Under the pieces are notes generated by a model. It was not told the DNA's origin and made no database searches. It was given only the letters and a program-made list of their open reading frames with translations. Position numbers and translations under genes: made by a program. From assembly GCA_037389465.1 (NCBI GenBank), contig JAZARR010000110.1, positions 2,051,501 through 2,115,500 on the forward strand: DNA of 64,000 nucleotides. The letters are read 5' to 3'. The stretch is from Baylisascaris procyonis (taxonomy: Eukaryota > Nematoda > Chromadorea > Rhabditida > Ascarididae). This document shows, piece by piece, positions 1 through 14,805 of this stretch (position 1 is its first letter; each line of letters opens with the position of its first letter).

Positions 1-89
1 TAAAGCAGACGCAGAGAACTAATTCGTGAAACATGCATCTCTTAATGATGCCTACCAAATAATAAAAAACTTAAATCGAAAAATCTGAC

Positions 90-1614
90 CTGGCTGTCAA
101 TTGTCTGAGAAGCCTTTTCGAGCCGAATGCTAGTGCATCCATATCTTCAGTTGCAGTCGCGAAAACCTTACCAGCGCGAACAAGTTCTGCACATTGCGCT
201 TCTGCCTCACAAGGAGCATCAAACACCGGAACACCCATTAACCTTAGAAGCTTTTTCGCCTCATCGTTTTGATCCTTTGTCACCTTTAAAACAAAATCAA
301 GCAATGGTGCTGATAGCTGTATCTCATAAATAAAACAAAAGAATCATAAAAAATATAAACTAAATTCAACTCTTTTTTAGATTCCCATTCATCTTTCTCG
401 AGTGTTTAGCTGCGATTCTAATAACCTATATTGTTACAGACAGCCAGCAGTGCTTTCGTAATATAGTAATTTAATCTGAATAAGTCCCTGATGAGTGACG
501 CAAACGTAGTTGTGAACGATTCACGATAGGCAACTGACCCAAGCGAATCGAATCTAAGGTAGTTAGAAATATCAAAAAACAACAATAATAATAATACTTT
601 GACAAGGCGCCGTTCAAACTTCTCGACAGCCATTGCATCACCCTTTTCCTTTGCTTCAGCCAACTGCTTTTCGGCTTCAGCTCTTCGTTCCGTTCGTTTC
701 TCTAGTTCCTCGCATTTCATCTCTGGTGGTTTACCATCAAACACGTATACTGGCTTTATGCCATTTGTGATCATTCGAACTGTTCGATAAAACATACCCA
801 TTAAATGGCTGAAATTTACAATTTAGCACAGGAAAACTGGATGTAACATGGCTAATATGTACTATGCAATCATAGCGCATCATATGAATTCAATGATTTC
901 AAGAGAACTCCATTTCTTCCTCTTTCCTCCCCTCTTCCCCTCCCCCCCTCCCTCCAAGCAGAAGCCCGAATAATGCGATATCAGCTATTTACAGTTTTCC
1001 CAACCGGAGCAATCCTCCTTTCTCTCGAAGAAGGCTTCTCTCCTTCATGAACGGATCCTTGCGAATCACTTCAAAGACCAGGACACCTAAAGTTCCAAGT
1101 TCACTTATCATCACTGATAAAGTTCCACGTATTTTCGTCGATGACATTGTTTCGTCGAAACGCTTTATCCCCTCATGTAACTCCTTGCATCTTTTGTTTC
1201 AATCCTTCTTCTCTTAAGAACGATACTTCAAAATTAATTTTATCGCCAAAATTTTATCGATTGCTAACCCTAAAAATATAAAAGTTACACTTCACTTAAA
1301 ATAAATTATATAAAAATTAATAGATGAGAGGAAATCGACATATAAGTAATCAACATTTGTAAAAGTGATGTACAGGATGGATTTGGGACTTACTCAAGGA
1401 AAATAAAAGGAATAAGAGGAACGACTCACCTCGTCGTCTCGCCAGATTCATCTTGTAGCTGATTTCCACCTTGACGAACGGCAATAAGAAATTGGTAGAG
1501 ACTCATCGATGCATCGATTGCCACCACACGGCCAAAGTAGTTCTTGATGTCGTTTAGCTTAACGCTGCTAGGTGAATGATCACCGATCACCTTTGACAGA
1601 TCTTTTATTCCCAT
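90..1614 (-). CDS. crn-1: Flap endonuclease 1 (FEN1/CRN-1), 5' half only
   Basis: Structure-specific nuclease that removes 5' flaps in Okazaki-fragment maturation and long-patch base excision repair; the worm orthologue CRN-1 also acts in apoptotic DNA degradation. Exons on the minus strand: 1430-1614, 598-808, 90-283; phases agree and give 196 residues plus a split codon. The protein starts [15 protein letters not shown]. The metal-binding acids fall at the human FEN1 positions: D34 (AIDAS), D86 (VFDGKPP), E158 and E160 (CEAEAQC), D179 and D181 (TEDMD). Exon 3 ends at donor GTCAGA after LLRQLTA, so the remaining roughly 180 residues (H3TH region, PCNA-binding tail) lie left of the window. 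Exon 3 uses an AAG acceptor (TTTTAAAG). An acceptor ATTTGCAG lies 7 nt upstream of the ATG and fits spliced-leader addition or a 5'UTR intron. The family identification is secure; only the missing 3' end limits it. Confidence 0.96.
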
Positions 1615-4600
1615 TATATATCTGCAAATATCCGATTCGACAGCATGGATACAGAAAACCTGTAAAGCGCAATTTTCCATTATTGACAGCTTGTTCGCAT
1701 ATTCCCATGATACATGAATACGGAAACACCATTACGAAGCGCACAAAATTCCTGAGCGGCTTTGGCTCTTGCCAGCTGATTAAAAACCTCACTCGTTTCT
1801 CTACCCACGCTGAGAATGGAAGCATGCAATGCTTGAGGAGATAGGCAAATGGTGTTCAAAAATTATAAGACATTATGGAACAGTGGACGGAGGGGGGGGG
1901 GTTATAAAAACGAAACTTTCCAAATGCCTAGAATTACGGTGTCGCTGCATAAAGCAATGCTCATCCCTTAAAGCTGTTGGATCCGTCGACAGACCTACGG
2001 TGTGTATATTTTGCAGCATCACATGAATATAGTCTAAGACCAGTTCAGTTCAAAAGATTTTTCAAAAAAAAACAGATTTTACCTAGAAAACTGCCCCAAG
2101 GATAGACGTTAGAGAAAATTTGAAATATTTCAAAAAATTTTGCAACAGCGAGTTATACGAACTAGGAGTCGATAGTACCCCCATATAAGTGCCAATATTC
2201 GACTCTCGATAATCATTGCATTGATTTCAGGAAATTAAAAGATGGACAATTGGAACATCGTAGTGTGACACAACATCGAGATGTACACCATTTAAAACAT
2301 CCAATTGATAGCGCTTAACAGCAATGTGTTTTTATTAGATTGTCGCCAAAATACAATGGATCGCCATAGTGCTCATAGAAAAAAGAATTAAGAAACGGAA
2401 ACTTTCGACAAGACTTCTGTCCATCACCAGTAACAATCGATAAGGAACCAGAAGGTCAAGGAAAGCATTTTTACGAAAATTTTAATCAACTTGAGCATCT
2501 TGAAAGATGGGTGTCACATTACCCGAGAATCATATGCAGCTGATATTGACTGCAACAGGGACTTTAAGCCACTGAAGTTAGCATTCCCGACGTTCAAAAC
2601 CTGAAACGCTTAGATGGCTTCCAGAAGTATTTCTGCAAACTTTGTGACTCTTTAATCGATGATGCTTGATGTGAGGACACTCAAAATACAGAATTTATAG
2701 GGTTTCGCAATTTAGTCAAGCATATGACCGTAACAAAATTAGCGCCTTTCTAATGCTTGGCTCTATCAAGTCGCCCAACTGTTATTGCCAAGTTGAATCG
2801 GCAAAAGTTGAGTGGAGTTGGGTGAAAAGCGGAAATAAACAGCTATATCGTTGATGATAAAATATACGAAACTATGCTTTATTGCTAAAAGACCTTGCTC
2901 ATAAATGTGTAATTGTTATAATAGAGATTATATAATAATTCAAATTAATATTAGTATCTGATCGTAGAAAGCATTTATAAGTCAGGAATGCAGTAAAACC
3001 AATGATAAAACAAATAATATTCACAACACGTGGGTGCCATTGTTTTTGTGAGATAATAATCAGCAATCATAGCTCAATGATTGTGTATTACTTGAACAAC
3101 AATATCATCGTTATTGACTTGTAAGTAACCTGATTGCTAATTTAGAAATTATGGACAGTTTAAGATTGGAAGAACTGACCACAAACTGGACATTCAATCA
3201 TTCACCTTACATAGCCAAGATACGTTATAAAACAACAATCACCAACCACTAGATGGTCATTCAACAAATACACAACTAAAATCAAAAACAAGAAATATTA
3301 CTTCACTAAAGCATTTTCATCAAAACTTCTCATTAGTGACCATTACAATGTGACCATTTCTCGTGGCGTTTATGCCGCCAATTTCATTCGCTTAGATAGA
3401 TATTCAATTCGGTTCGCTGGTCACTCATTCTACGTTCGCAATATGGCTTTGTGGATGTTTACTTGCAAATTTTTAACCATAAGGAAAGGAGAGTGGTATG
3501 AGGTGTGGTGAGGTGAAGTGAGAGGAAGGGGGGGGGATACGGTCGGCCTCATGGAGGTTAACGTCTAGAAGGGGACACTTTCTGAACGAGAGACGAGCAA
3601 CCTTTATTATATAAAAAACAGTATTGGCCGGTAATCTTTAGTAGTGTATCACAAAACCATTTTAACATTTACTTCAATAAAGTTTTATTAGTTCCATTAT
3701 AAATTAATGATAAGGTCAATTATGTGATAAGATAAGGTGATCATAAAAGAGTTTTATCAGTAAATTTTATCTACTCTAAAATAGACGAGTATTTAGCACA
3801 ACGATCGCTCTGAAATAGATCATCAAATGGGAATCCTTCTACGCATTGGGAATTCGAAACCGATACCTACAGCTTTCTAATTTAATACTCTCAATTGTTC
3901 GTCTATCGGCATAGTTTTTGCTTTCGGTGATTTGAAAGTCGATAGATGGGATCTTTCTTGTAAGTGAAGCTTTTTACTCGTTTATTAATAAATAGTCGTA
4001 TTCCTCTATAAGCTCCTTTCAATTCAAATAAAGTTGTATTTCATTTTCACAAACATTAATCGTATACTTACAATTGATATGCATAAATATATTCAAAAAT
4101 AATTGCATATGGATTCGTTGAGGATACAACGAAAGTGGTTTGGATTGACGAACGACTGAGAGGGGTGAGGAGAGAGGGTGAGATCAATAGAATACTGCAG
4201 TATCGATAAATATTTCGTATGGAGGAATGAAAAAGAAATAAATGAAAAGATCCTTTGAAATGTAAATTTACTTCTAACAAATACAACCCCTCCCCCCCCC
4301 CAACAAATATTGAAATCAGTTATATAATTACATATTTTAGCTTCTAGGATCGTATTCGATAGAACGTTTAAGACACTGAAGTCGACGATTATTCTTTGCA
4401 TAAACAAACGAAATAATACAAATAATTGCCTATTTCAATTTTTCCATAACTTATAAATAATTTATACCAGTAATAGTAAACGTATAGTGAAATTCGTTAA
4501 CAGTAGGATTCTAATTGAAGCAATAAACATCTTAAGTTCGAAGTTGATGAATAAATCTGGAAGTATAGTAGTATCGAAATTCTTCATTTTTTATTTTGAG

Positions 4601-4641
4601 GTTCTTCAACATATGAGCCATATGAATGCGCAATGAATCGT
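1615..4641. other. Intergenic region, possible decayed coding remnant
   Basis: About 3 kb between two minus-strand genes with no convincing exon. It contains a G run near 1892-1901 and another near 3530. Around 2600-2715 one plus frame reads like a damaged zinc-finger segment (FCKLCDSLIDDA, an in-frame TGA, then a run ending LVKHM). It has a CxxC pair but no full ligand set, so I do not call a gene. Otherwise I see only AT-rich non-coding sequence. Confidence 0.5.
4590..4595 (-). promoter_or_regulatory. Candidate poly(A) signal AATAAA of the amidase gene
   Basis: TTTATT on the plus strand reads AATAAA on the minus strand, about 47 nt past the amidase stop codon. The distance suits a short nematode 3'UTR. 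The hexamer is common by chance in AT-rich DNA. Confidence 0.5.
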
Positions 4642-5658
4642 TCATTCCACCGGTACTCTAATCGCTGTTGTTTGATAATACATTTCAGGTTTTGCGGCTG
4701 ACATTACTGATGTTGTAACCGTCCAACTGAAATAAAATAGATACTTTAATTTATAGTCTGATTATTCAAAGGAAGCAAATAAATTGTACGCAGCATTCTA
4801 ATCATTCAAACTGTCACATCTATAAATTAATTTACAAATAATTTCTGACTTACTAATTAGTAACGGGTGGTGTAGAGAGAACAGCAAGCATATAATCCTC
4901 GTCAAGTCGTTCAATTCCCAATGTTATTAAATTTTGTTCAGCAGATGTCCTGCAAATGAATTTTTTTATTTCATTTTTATTTTTTATTTTTATTTTTTAT
5001 TTATTTTTTGAATATTACAATTTGTTAGAAACGAAAGGAAGTGTTTAATAAGGGAATAGCGTATTGTTGTTGCTGTTTTTGGGTGAAGAGGGGGGGGGGG
5101 AGGGAGTAGTTGCAAACATCCCTCTAAGACACATATAAGCGAATGTCGAAGAGAAGGTCTAAATGGTTTACCTATCAGGTAAAACATCTTTCTTTTCGAG
5201 GACGACGATTACTGAAGTAAAAACTTCGGGCAGGTGACGAATAAAGGGAAATAAATTATTAAGGCCCATTTCATTTCCTCTGGTAGCTTTGCTACCTTCG
5301 TTGGGAAGAAGAGGTTTTCAGATGTTTTCCATGATACTAGTTTTAACGCAGTTCAGGTTTATAGTTTTTACGAGTGCCGCCTAAAGTTTAAAAACCGGAA
5401 ATAATATCGATGATATTGAAAGGGGAGAGGGTCCAAAGCTTTCAATTTTGAGGATCGACAAGGGGCAGCAGACTGCGATCAGATGGTCACAGTTGCCGAA
5501 GAATGAGAGTCGATAAGTTCACCTTCTGCCATCTTCATCCTTATTCCAATGATCGAAATTTGTTTCCACAATAAAAAATCGACCTTTCTTCGCGTCAAGT
5601 TCTACGACATCATATGCCGACCAGCGGTCTCTTAAAATCACTGAAGTTCATAACACGA

Positions 5659-5689
<31 letters not shown>

Positions 5690-8600
5690 ACGCACATTAA
5701 CACGAGAGTTCATAACACGAAGTTGATGACATGCAAGAACGTCGGCGGTAGCTTAGAGGTAGACCACTGGGCCAACGAGCGAGAGGTCGTTGGTTCATCC
5801 CCGTCTGTGGGCAGGTTTTCATTGGTCATCAAAAACACCCCATTATAAATGAAGAAAATTATTGGGTATAGTGATTGATTATTGAAATCGTCTTTAATTT
5901 GGCAGAAAATGTCGGTGCAATACGCCAATGTTAATCCTATAGAAACATTCCTCTTAAAGCAAATACTCCTATTTCTTACAATTAAATATTTTCACCTCGT
6001 TATGAGTGCACCCTCGCCACTTTTTGTACCTCCAAGTATGAGATAAGATGGGGAGACGAAGTGCCTTTTCGTGAGGTCTTGAAGTGCTTCTTCGTAGCTT
6101 TCTGCTTTCTCGAGTGTCTGCAATCCAGCTCATATTTCATACAACACCTTCATTGCTGCATTGTCTAATTACTGTTTTTTTAGGTCTTGAAAGACAGTGA
6201 ACATAACGACAACCCTAATTTACACAATATGTACATATAAATTTATATAAATATAAATATGAATAAAATTTAAATATAAACATAAATAAATAGATATATA
6301 TATGTATATATTATTTGAAAATTATTTGAAATGAGTTTTGCGATTTGCGATAGCTGCACACCTCCACAACTAGACATTCATCAAAACAGAGATAGTCAAT
6401 GCACATAGTAGATTACTTATACGGTCAACATCATGCACTATGCATTGCAGTTTAGTCTATGCACAGGTAGATTACTTACACGGTCAACATCATGCACTAT
6501 GCATTGCAGTTAATGAAGTTTTTGAAAACGAACCTGTCTTAAGGCGAAACCAGTCGGCATATGAAATGATGTATAAATCTGCATAAAAATATTAAAAATA
6601 TACCAACCCGTTCCTGTAAATAAATTAAATTGTGATCAAAGAGCTGATCAATGATACCATTAATGGGCTTATTCACTAGCCTTTTGTTATAAAATAAATT
6701 GAGGGACTATTGATTATGAAGATTAAAATAATTTAAGTGAGAGAATTGTTTAGAAATATGAGGGAAGGTAAAGTAACTTCAACATTTAATAAAAACAAAC
6801 TATATTTTGCATTTTCTGAGTGAAAAAAAACGATTCTTTGAAAGATTTCATAAAAATTTCCTATGTTTTTTAAAACAGATCGGAAATGTGAGGTGGATCC
6901 TACCCAAAGAAGCCTCTGTCCCCTCCCTCTCCCATGTTTTCATCTTAGCTCTTCTGCATGATTTTGTTTATGAGAAACACTAATTCATGCGTAAATTATT
7001 GTTATTTAAAAAAAAAGCACACACACACAACATTAAATGCGACATACTTCTTGCATTCAAACTTAAAGTGAAGGCATTAGGTCTTTGTCCAGTGGTAATA
7101 CCCGAAAAGAATGCAAATGTTATTGCCGAATAGACGACCTGCAATAGTATTAATAAACTCATATCGTTTCTACAAAGGAGATTATTTGATATCCGCTATT
7201 CAAAAATAAATCCTCTAGAAGTGATTCGATCTTCTAAGGTAAAATTTATCGACGAGGATAAAATGAAAAACTGGTCCATGTCCAATTCATGTAAATTTCA
7301 TTAATTTTACCCATGTACTTCATGATGATTTTGGCTTCACTAGATAACTGAAATAACCAAACAGACAAAAAGATAGACAGACACATACACACAAATAAAC
7401 AAGGTTATGAATAATGCCCACATGCATAAAAAGGAAATAAAGTGAACTTACCTAGGCATTTCTTGGCGGTTTTTTTTGACCAGTGATATTAGAAAATGAG
7501 ATGTTAGTTAAATTATTCAATTGTTCGTTTGATGATCGAAACTTTTAAATAAGCCCTCATCGAAATCTCTAATAAAAGATTTAAATAGCTTTAGATTCAG
7601 ACATTAAATTGCGCTTTTTGAATACTGATGTCCTATCCTTGAGGACATCTTATTTATAATGGCCACTAAATGACCCTTTATAGTGATCACTGAGTGACCT
7701 TTTGATTGTGTGTGAAGTCGACAATAATCGATATATTTCTCATCAAATCATCCATCATATAATCGAGATTACGTCCATGTAGAATATTTCCTTTTGCGTC
7801 TTCAGCAATAATCGATGAACAAGCGAATTGTGATGCCCCTCTGCATATGCAAATAACATCCATCATATAATCTCACTTAATTCATACTGTAATTACAGTA
7901 GAGCAATTGATATAAGATAACGCACACAAATGTTTACACAATAGTGATAACATTTTAAATAGTGATATGGGTAAGTTACGATCAGAAGTAAGTAATATTA
8001 ATATGGTTTTTCTTATCTTTATCTTGTTATGGGAGGTTAGCATATTTTAATATACTTTAGGAACGTTTTCCAATATTTGATATATTTTTTGAGTTTTTCC
8101 CCCATAACTTTATTCAGATTACGAATCGCCTTAGAGAAGGAATCATATCATTGCAATAATATAGGATGAAAGCGTTCAAAAATTCGCCTTTACTGACTAA
8201 ATGAATTAATGAAGATTTGAATTCAATAATTAAAAAGAAATTTTGGAGGAAAGGAAGCAAAATTAAAAAGTGAATTCAATGAATGAAACCATTCGCAGTT
8301 GTAATTTTTAATATTATCAAATAATTCAGCAGAATTTTTAAGTAATTTAATGCAACTTTTTTTTGAATTCTATACTATTATACTAATTAAGTAGTGCATA
8401 ATTTTGCAATTAATATCAACATAAACTTATCTCTAATCGAGAAAAATATTCATTTAGCTCTTACATTAGTAATTCTAACTCGCAAAAATTGTTTTGATCG
8501 TTGTTCAACTTTCAGTGCTCGTACGCTCACTTATAAGAAACGACAAAAGTAAAATCTTTGTCCACTTACATAAAATTATTGAAATTTGTTACATCATAAA

Positions 8601-10375
8601 GGATATTTAATCCAACAACGTGGCAAAATTCTAAACCGGAAAAATTTGCGATTCCTGAAACGGGATTGTAAGACCTAAGTAAATAGTGGTACTGTAAGAC
8701 TTGAATAAATAGAGTAAACAGTGGTACCGTAAGACTCTTAAGTGTAAATCCCCGCCTTTCCTTTTATCCTTCGCCAATCCGTTCCGCATTCCGCTCCGCA
8801 GACATCTACGGAACCGGAAATGTATGAGCGGAAGGACAAACATTTCCTTCTGATTGAATAAGTTCAACAAATTTTCCACTTGAGTATAGAGACGAGAATA
8901 TCAGAAGAAAGTGAATATTTTTGCAGTTAGACCTATTTTAGCAAGTTGCCAATCTTTCAATCATTAACGATCTTAGTTTTTTAGATCATCGAAAACATTA
9001 GTGAAAACCTGTTTTTAATTTTACAGCATTGTTTTTTTACAATGGAATTTTTCAAGGCAAAAATGGAAGAGAAGTTTATTGTTCGCTTTTTACTTTCTCG
9101 TTTCGCTTAGCGCTTCAAGTTTTTTCTTTTCTTTCTTTTTTTCTTTAACTAATTCGCTTCCTGAATTCTCGTAATAAAAGCGAAATGAAAAACTTTTTTT
9201 TCTTTAGCCGAAACTACCTTAATGGTAATACGGCAGTGATGATATAGAAATACAAATTTCATGGCGAGAAGTGCACTTCCGATAAGCGTAAGTATGTTGC
9301 TCTAGCTGGAGGTCAACTTCGAGCTTTCGTTTTAGTTGGAGATCAACTTCGAGCTTTTGTTTTAGCTGGAGATCAACTTCGAACTTTTGTTCTAGCTGGA
9401 GATCAACTTCGAACTTTTGTTCTAGCTGGAGATCAACTTCGAGGTTATATTCATTTCAAATGGTCGATTGATTATGTTTTTCAGAAGCAATCAAGGATGA
9501 ATAGATTTGATTTGAAATGAGAACAAGCGATAAACTCCAAATATCTCAAAAATCACTTACCACTCATTTCTCGATAATATTCTTGTGGGAATGATAAAGC
9601 AAGTTTTTCGCATAGCCAACATAATAGTTGCCCAAATGGATAAACAAAATGATTCCTAGAAAGCCTTATCATTATAATTAATTATACTAAAATATAATGG
9701 AATATCGTTTATTTTTATTTTATAATAAAGGCTGCACTTTATCATATTATTCACTCATCATACAATAATTTGGGCTGCGTTTTAACAATTTTCTCGTTAA
9801 AAAAAAATATTCATCAATAATGCTTTCTAAATGTACTGTTGCAAAAAGAACATTGTTGAGGCCGTTGTTCGACGAACACTGCTCATATATTCGATGAAAT
9901 GATGGTTTTATCGCAAGATTCCATTGAACGCTCATAAATTGAACGGCAATCGTTTGCAATTGCATTTCATATTCAATTATTCATCTATCATTGCGTTTTT
10001 CTCATTGCATAATTGAAAATAATTTGCATAATTGCAATTGAATTAATGCAATCCATCGTTTAAAAAAAAATTTTCGCTTCATATTTAATAATTTATAATT
10101 TTTACGTGTAATTGTTGAAATATTGCAGTAGCAAATGATAGAGTAAATCACAATTTTATTTCGGTGAAGACTTGGACATACTGTCGTTACAGTACGTTTA
10201 TAGACAACAAAACATACTTTATTTCCTGGTTGAGATATGGTATATAAGGTTTAAAATCCTCAACCACCTCTCTCCAACGTTCTTCAGGCTCTTCGTCGAG
10301 ATTTACTCGATAAACTTTTGGTTTACGATTACAAGATACGAGCACAAAGCATACACATAACAATGCCAACCTCAT
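4642..10375 (-). CDS. Acid ceramidase / N-acylethanolamine acid amidase family protein
   Basis: N-terminal-nucleophile amidase that hydrolyses ceramide or N-acylethanolamines in lysosomes. Ten exons: 10218-10375, 9561-9655, 8570-8654, 7699-7840, 7048-7138, 6534-6613, 5996-6117, 5523-5630, 4854-4949, 4642-4726. Phases agree throughout and give 353 aa, close to ASAH1 and NAAA. A signal peptide (MRLALLCVCFVLVSC) is followed by the family N-terminus YRVNLDEEPEERW. The nucleophile is Cys120 (FACSSIIAED), where self-cleavage into two chains would occur. Arg136 and Asp139 (HGRNLDY), Asn282 (ETNFDHW) and ILGGTKSGEG follow at family spacing. The tail LAVLSTPP...VTTSVMSA matches NAAA and ASAH1. Oddity: the conserved Glu of the (N/D)ER motif is Ala (SLNARRTGW). 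The ATG directly abuts an acceptor (TTTGCAG), implying almost no 5'UTR after trans-splicing. Exon 8 uses an AAG acceptor and exon 4 a GTCACT donor. The sequence does not decide between ceramidase and NAAA specificity. Confidence 0.95.
5172..5211 (-). other. Cryptic 40-nt exon-like segment in intron 8 of the amidase
   Basis: A 40-nt segment flanked by a good acceptor (TTTACTTCAG) and donor (GTAAAC) in the sense direction of the amidase gene. The model joins 5523-5630 straight to 4854-4949, giving the family motif GRRTSA. Including the segment would shift the frame and meet TGA after twelve codons, so it cannot be a normal coding exon. It could be a poison exon or a decoy. Confidence 0.35.
5660..5682. 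repeat. (TA)n microsatellite flanked by a 15-bp direct repeat
   Basis: Short AT dinucleotide run in intron 7 of the amidase gene. The 15-mer AGTTCATAACACGAA occurs at 5645-5659 and again at 5707-5721, bracketing the run. This resembles a duplication or an old insertion footprint. Confidence 0.8.
5741..5815 (+). repeat. tRNA-like pol III element (SINE head or tRNA pseudogene)
   Basis: A box A match TAGCTTAGAGG (5749-5759) is followed 33 nt later by a box B-like GGTTCATCCCC (5792-5802), which differs from GGTTCRANNCC at the conserved A. The region between contains a perfect 7-bp hairpin (CCAACGA 5772-5778 with TCGTTGG 5787-5793), which does not match a normal anticodon arm. I cannot fold a full cloverleaf, so a functional tRNA is unlikely. 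It lies antisense within intron 7 of the amidase gene. Confidence 0.5.
6395..6511. repeat. Tandem duplication of about 58 bp
   Basis: Two adjacent copies of a segment running from AGTCAATGCACA/AGTCTATGCACA through GATTACTTA and CGGTCAACATCATGCAC to GCATTGCAGTT, with a few substitutions and a small length change. It lies in intron 6 of the amidase gene and looks like a local duplication. Confidence 0.85.
9301..9443. repeat. 30-bp minisatellite, nearly five copies
   Basis: Unit TCTAGCTGGAGATCAACTTC plus GAACTTTTGT is repeated four times in exact 30-bp register with a partial fifth copy; only a few substitutions separate the copies. It sits in intron 2 of the amidase gene. Because the unit is a multiple of three, one plus frame stays open across it and reads as a decapeptide repeat (LAGDQLRTFV). 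Confidence 0.95.
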
Positions 10376-13217
<2,842 letters not shown>

Positions 13218-14792
13218 CTGTTTGCCTCGAAGAGAAATATATTCGTTGCAGAAAGGATGTTGGATGAATTAAACTCTTTATATATTAATCTAGGTCTCGC
13301 ATCATCCTCAGGTCATCCGTTCATCTCATGTCTCTATCCACTATATATGGTAGTATGTTGATTTACGTAATCAAACCTCAGTGCAATGAGTTATGATGAT
13401 GTCGTTTTTATTGGCCAATGATTATATAGTTATAAATTTGGTCAATCGTTTATTTTGTTGCTCGTTTTACTCAATCATTGACTCTTTAAATATTTCTTTA
13501 AATATTTAAATATTTTTATTTTCATTGCTTTTCGTTAAATTTAACCTTGTTCAAGGCAGCCGTTTGCCTCATACAAACACTTGCAGGGAAAAGCAGTCGC
13601 TGTACTCAACTGATCCGTTTTTGATATTGCTGTGCAATAATTTCTCTCAGTATGCTATTGTTTATCAAGGTTGGTTAATTCAGCTTGTATTTGCTGTTGT
13701 TTTCACGGATTATGGTTATCTCGTACTACTTTATCACATGATAACTAGATCATAGTACCCTCTCATATTACATTTAGCTTACAGTACCTTATCGGATTAC
13801 AGCTAACTCTTGTTACCTTAGCAAATGACAGTAAGGTTAGAGTACCTTATCAGGTAACATTTAGCTGATAGTATCTTATCAGATCACAATTAGCCTTATC
13901 AAATTACACTTAACTTAGAGTACCTTAACTACAAGGTACGCTCTAATTTTACTCCTTTGCAACTTATCATCTCTTTATCAATAAAAAAAACAATTAATGC
14001 TTAAATATATTTCAACATATTTTTTAAATTAAACTGTAAATTTATAAAATTAAATTTGTAAAAATTTGCAAATTCATAATTTTTATGAATTTCTATCGAA
14101 AAAAATATTTAAGAGTAATCGTGGAACTGCACTCTCAATCGATATTGAACCGTCGGCAACCATCAAACAAGTACTACAAGAAATTCGAGCTGAAGAACCG
14201 TTCAAAGATCAAGAAATTGGCAAAGCTAAACTTCTCTTCAAAGGTTTCTATCTCTCTTTCATCCTCTCTTTGCTCTCGTTTTCTATGCAATCTTTATACA
14301 CCGCAATCAAATAAGTGTTAAAATACTTCCGCTGAGTGAATTTATCGAGAAAATAAACGAATATCAACAAGTTTTAGAGTTATTAATAGTATATGGGGCA
14401 TCTAATCAATGAGGTTCTAGTTGTTGTGCGCTAGAAAAACGATCATAGGCAAAGAGCAATAGAATAAAGCAATGAAGGTGGTATAGATGGTACCCAACAA
14501 GCAATCAGAGAGAGCAGCGGGGGATTACGATAGAAAGTGAGGTACATATGGGGAGAGGGTGGTGGATGATAGAGATCAACGGGCAACGACACACTCTTCA
14601 ATTAATGCCTCTTATAGTAAAATAGTCCTTATTGTTATAAGCCGTGAAAGATGTATAGATTTACTGAAATTGCGCAAAATGAATTGTTTATTCGAGATTG
14701 GTTTTTTATTTTCAGAGAAAGAACTTGAATCGGATAAGACACTGGAATATTATGCTATTGAAGATTGCTCAATTATTAGAATTGTACAATAA
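13218..14792 (+). CDS. Protein with C-terminal ubiquitin-like domain (5' end unresolved)
   Basis: Four plus-strand segments join with consistent phases: 13218-13311, 13556-13673, 14116-14243, 14716-14792, giving 138 residues ending in TAA. The last two exons encode a ubiquitin fold: LSIDIEPSATIKQVLQEIRA (strand 2 and the helix), KAKLLFK, then KELESDKTLEYYAIEDCS and IIRIVQ at the terminus. AIVYQG from the preceding segment supplies the first strand. No diglycine follows, so it is a domain rather than a conjugated modifier. The upstream part (RNIFVAERMLDELNSLY..., YSTDPFLILLCNN) matches no family I recognise. The fold is well supported. The first two segments are less sure, because the donors are weak (GTCATC, GTTAAT) and the 14116 acceptor is GAG. 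No start codon is assigned. It is convergent with the gro-1 orthologue. Confidence 0.6.
13753..13950. repeat. Diverged tandem repeat, units about 25-30 bp
   Basis: Degenerate copies built on AGTACCTTATC and ATTACA(C/T)TTAGCTTA recur six or more times in the intron between the second and third segments of the ubiquitin-like gene. Copies are too diverged for a clean consensus. Confidence 0.6.
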
Positions 14793-14799
14793 TAATTTC

Positions 14800-14805
14800 A
14801 ATAAA
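14800..14805 (+). promoter_or_regulatory. Candidate poly(A) signal AATAAA
   Basis: The hexamer begins 8 nt after the TAA of the ubiquitin-like gene. Its position supports 14790-14792 as the true stop and implies a very short 3'UTR. Confidence 0.6.

Noticed and set aside
7324..7360. Minus-strand exon-like segment with a TTATTTCAG acceptor in intron 4 of the amidase gene
   Set aside because: The flanking exons (7699-7840 and 7048-7138) join in phase and match ASAH1 without a gap; this segment adds unrelated residues.
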